Positions 5,256-5,658 of a stretch of 5,658 nt of DNA are shown here, piece after piece; positions within the stretch are counted from its first letter, which is position 1, and each line of letters opens with the position of its first letter. The stretch is taken from NCBI GenBank assembly GCA_025924435.1, contig JAICIL010000294.1, positions 1 through 5,658 of the forward strand. Direction: 5' to 3'. The stretch is from Chloroflexia bacterium. Its GTDB lineage: Bacteria; Chloroflexota; Chloroflexia; Thermomicrobiales; JALYUS01. Both the position numbers and the translations under genes were made by a program. The notes beneath the pieces were generated by a model that was not told the origin of the DNA, did no database searches, and saw nothing but the letters and a program-made list of their open reading frames with translations.

Positions 5256-5658
5256 GATCGAAAACGACGAGATTGGCGCTCGCGGCGAGTTTGCTCGCGG
5301 CGATTGTCTGGTTGACAACCTTCACGGCGGACGTCGCGGCCGCCGCCCCGGCGCTCACCGGCCCCGCCACCGCCAAACAGGTCGCCTTCCAGGACGCGAT
5401 GCGCAAGCTCTGGGAGGACCACATCACCTGGACCCGCCTGTTCATCGTGGACTTCGCGGCGTCCTCGCCCGAGACCGACGCGACGACACAGCGCCTCCTA
5501 CAGAATCAGGTGGACATCGGCGACGCCATCAAGCCGTACTACGGCGCCTCGGCGGGCAACAAACTGACGGAGCTCCTCAAGCAGCACATCCTCGGCGCCG
5601 CCGACCTGCTCGCCGCCGCCAAAGCGGGCGACAGCGCGAAGGTGCAGGCGGCCAGCCA
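5252..5658 (+). CDS. Exported helical protein of unknown function (3' end beyond the window)
   Basis: The gene starts at ATG 5252, 7 bases after GGAGGG (5239-5244). An in-frame ATG at 5246 is too close to that site to be preferred. The visible 135 residues begin with a signal peptide: basic MRSKTTR, hydrophobic LALAASLLAAIVWLTTFTA, and a likely cut after VAAAA near residue 32. The mature part looks all-helical: AFQDAMRKLWEDHITWTRLF (45-64), TTQRLLQNQVDIGDAIKPYY (78-97), GNKLTELLKQHILGAADLLA (102-121), then AAKAGDSAKVQAAS. This fits a family I recall of small (about 150-180 residue) uncharacterised exported proteins with WEDH-WTR and Q-DIG-AIKPYYG signatures, probably a four-helix bundle. The conserved His, Trp and Glu residues could bind a ligand or metal, but that is a guess. 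The frame stays open to the window edge. Confidence 0.85.
   Translation, partial: MRSKTTRLALAASLLAAIVWLTTFTADVAAAAPALTGPATAKQVAFQDAMRKLWEDHITWTRLFIVDFAASSPETDATTQRLLQNQVDIGDAIKPYYGASAGNKLTELLKQHILGAADLLAAAKAGDSAKVQAAS

Overview
The window comes from a GC-rich bacterium. Proline/threonine linkers of the PTPTATP type in a large secreted protein, together with the high GC at third codon positions, suggest a Chloroflexota-like organism. This is inference from style only; no rRNA or marker gene is present.

Layout from left to right: (1) About 47-195 carries the left end of an IS5-type insertion sequence, cut off after the first few dozen transposase codons. It lies antisense to the 3' end of a SAM-dependent methyltransferase gene (98-1012, minus), whose last residues appear to be read from IS DNA. 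(2) A divergent intergenic region (1013-1323) holds likely promoters for both flanking genes and a short palindrome. (3) 1324-3690 (plus) encodes a 788-residue exported protein: N-terminal signal or anchor, beta-propeller-like repeats, Pro/Thr-rich linker, small cysteine-containing domain, second linker, and C-terminal beta-sandwich-like domain. (4) 3691-4149 has no intact gene, but 3761-3951 (minus) is a frameshifted remnant of a YoaK/DUF1275 membrane-protein gene. (5) From 4150 a near-consensus promoter with an inverted repeat over its -10 and start region leads into a small ORF (39 aa), a CBS-domain-pair protein (4507-5022), a possible 60-aa ORF, and the start of an exported helical protein that runs off the right edge (5252 onward). 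Spacing and stop/start overlaps suggest that this right-hand group could be co-transcribed.

The methyltransferase and the large exported protein are divergently transcribed and may share regulation, but nothing in the sequence links their functions. The CBS protein is probably an adenylate-sensing regulatory module with no enzyme attached. I see no CRISPR array, no intact mobile element, no tRNA or rRNA, and no clear defence or biosynthetic system. The most informative points are the IS-altered gene end, the decayed DUF1275 gene, and the leader region and small ORFs around the CBS gene.
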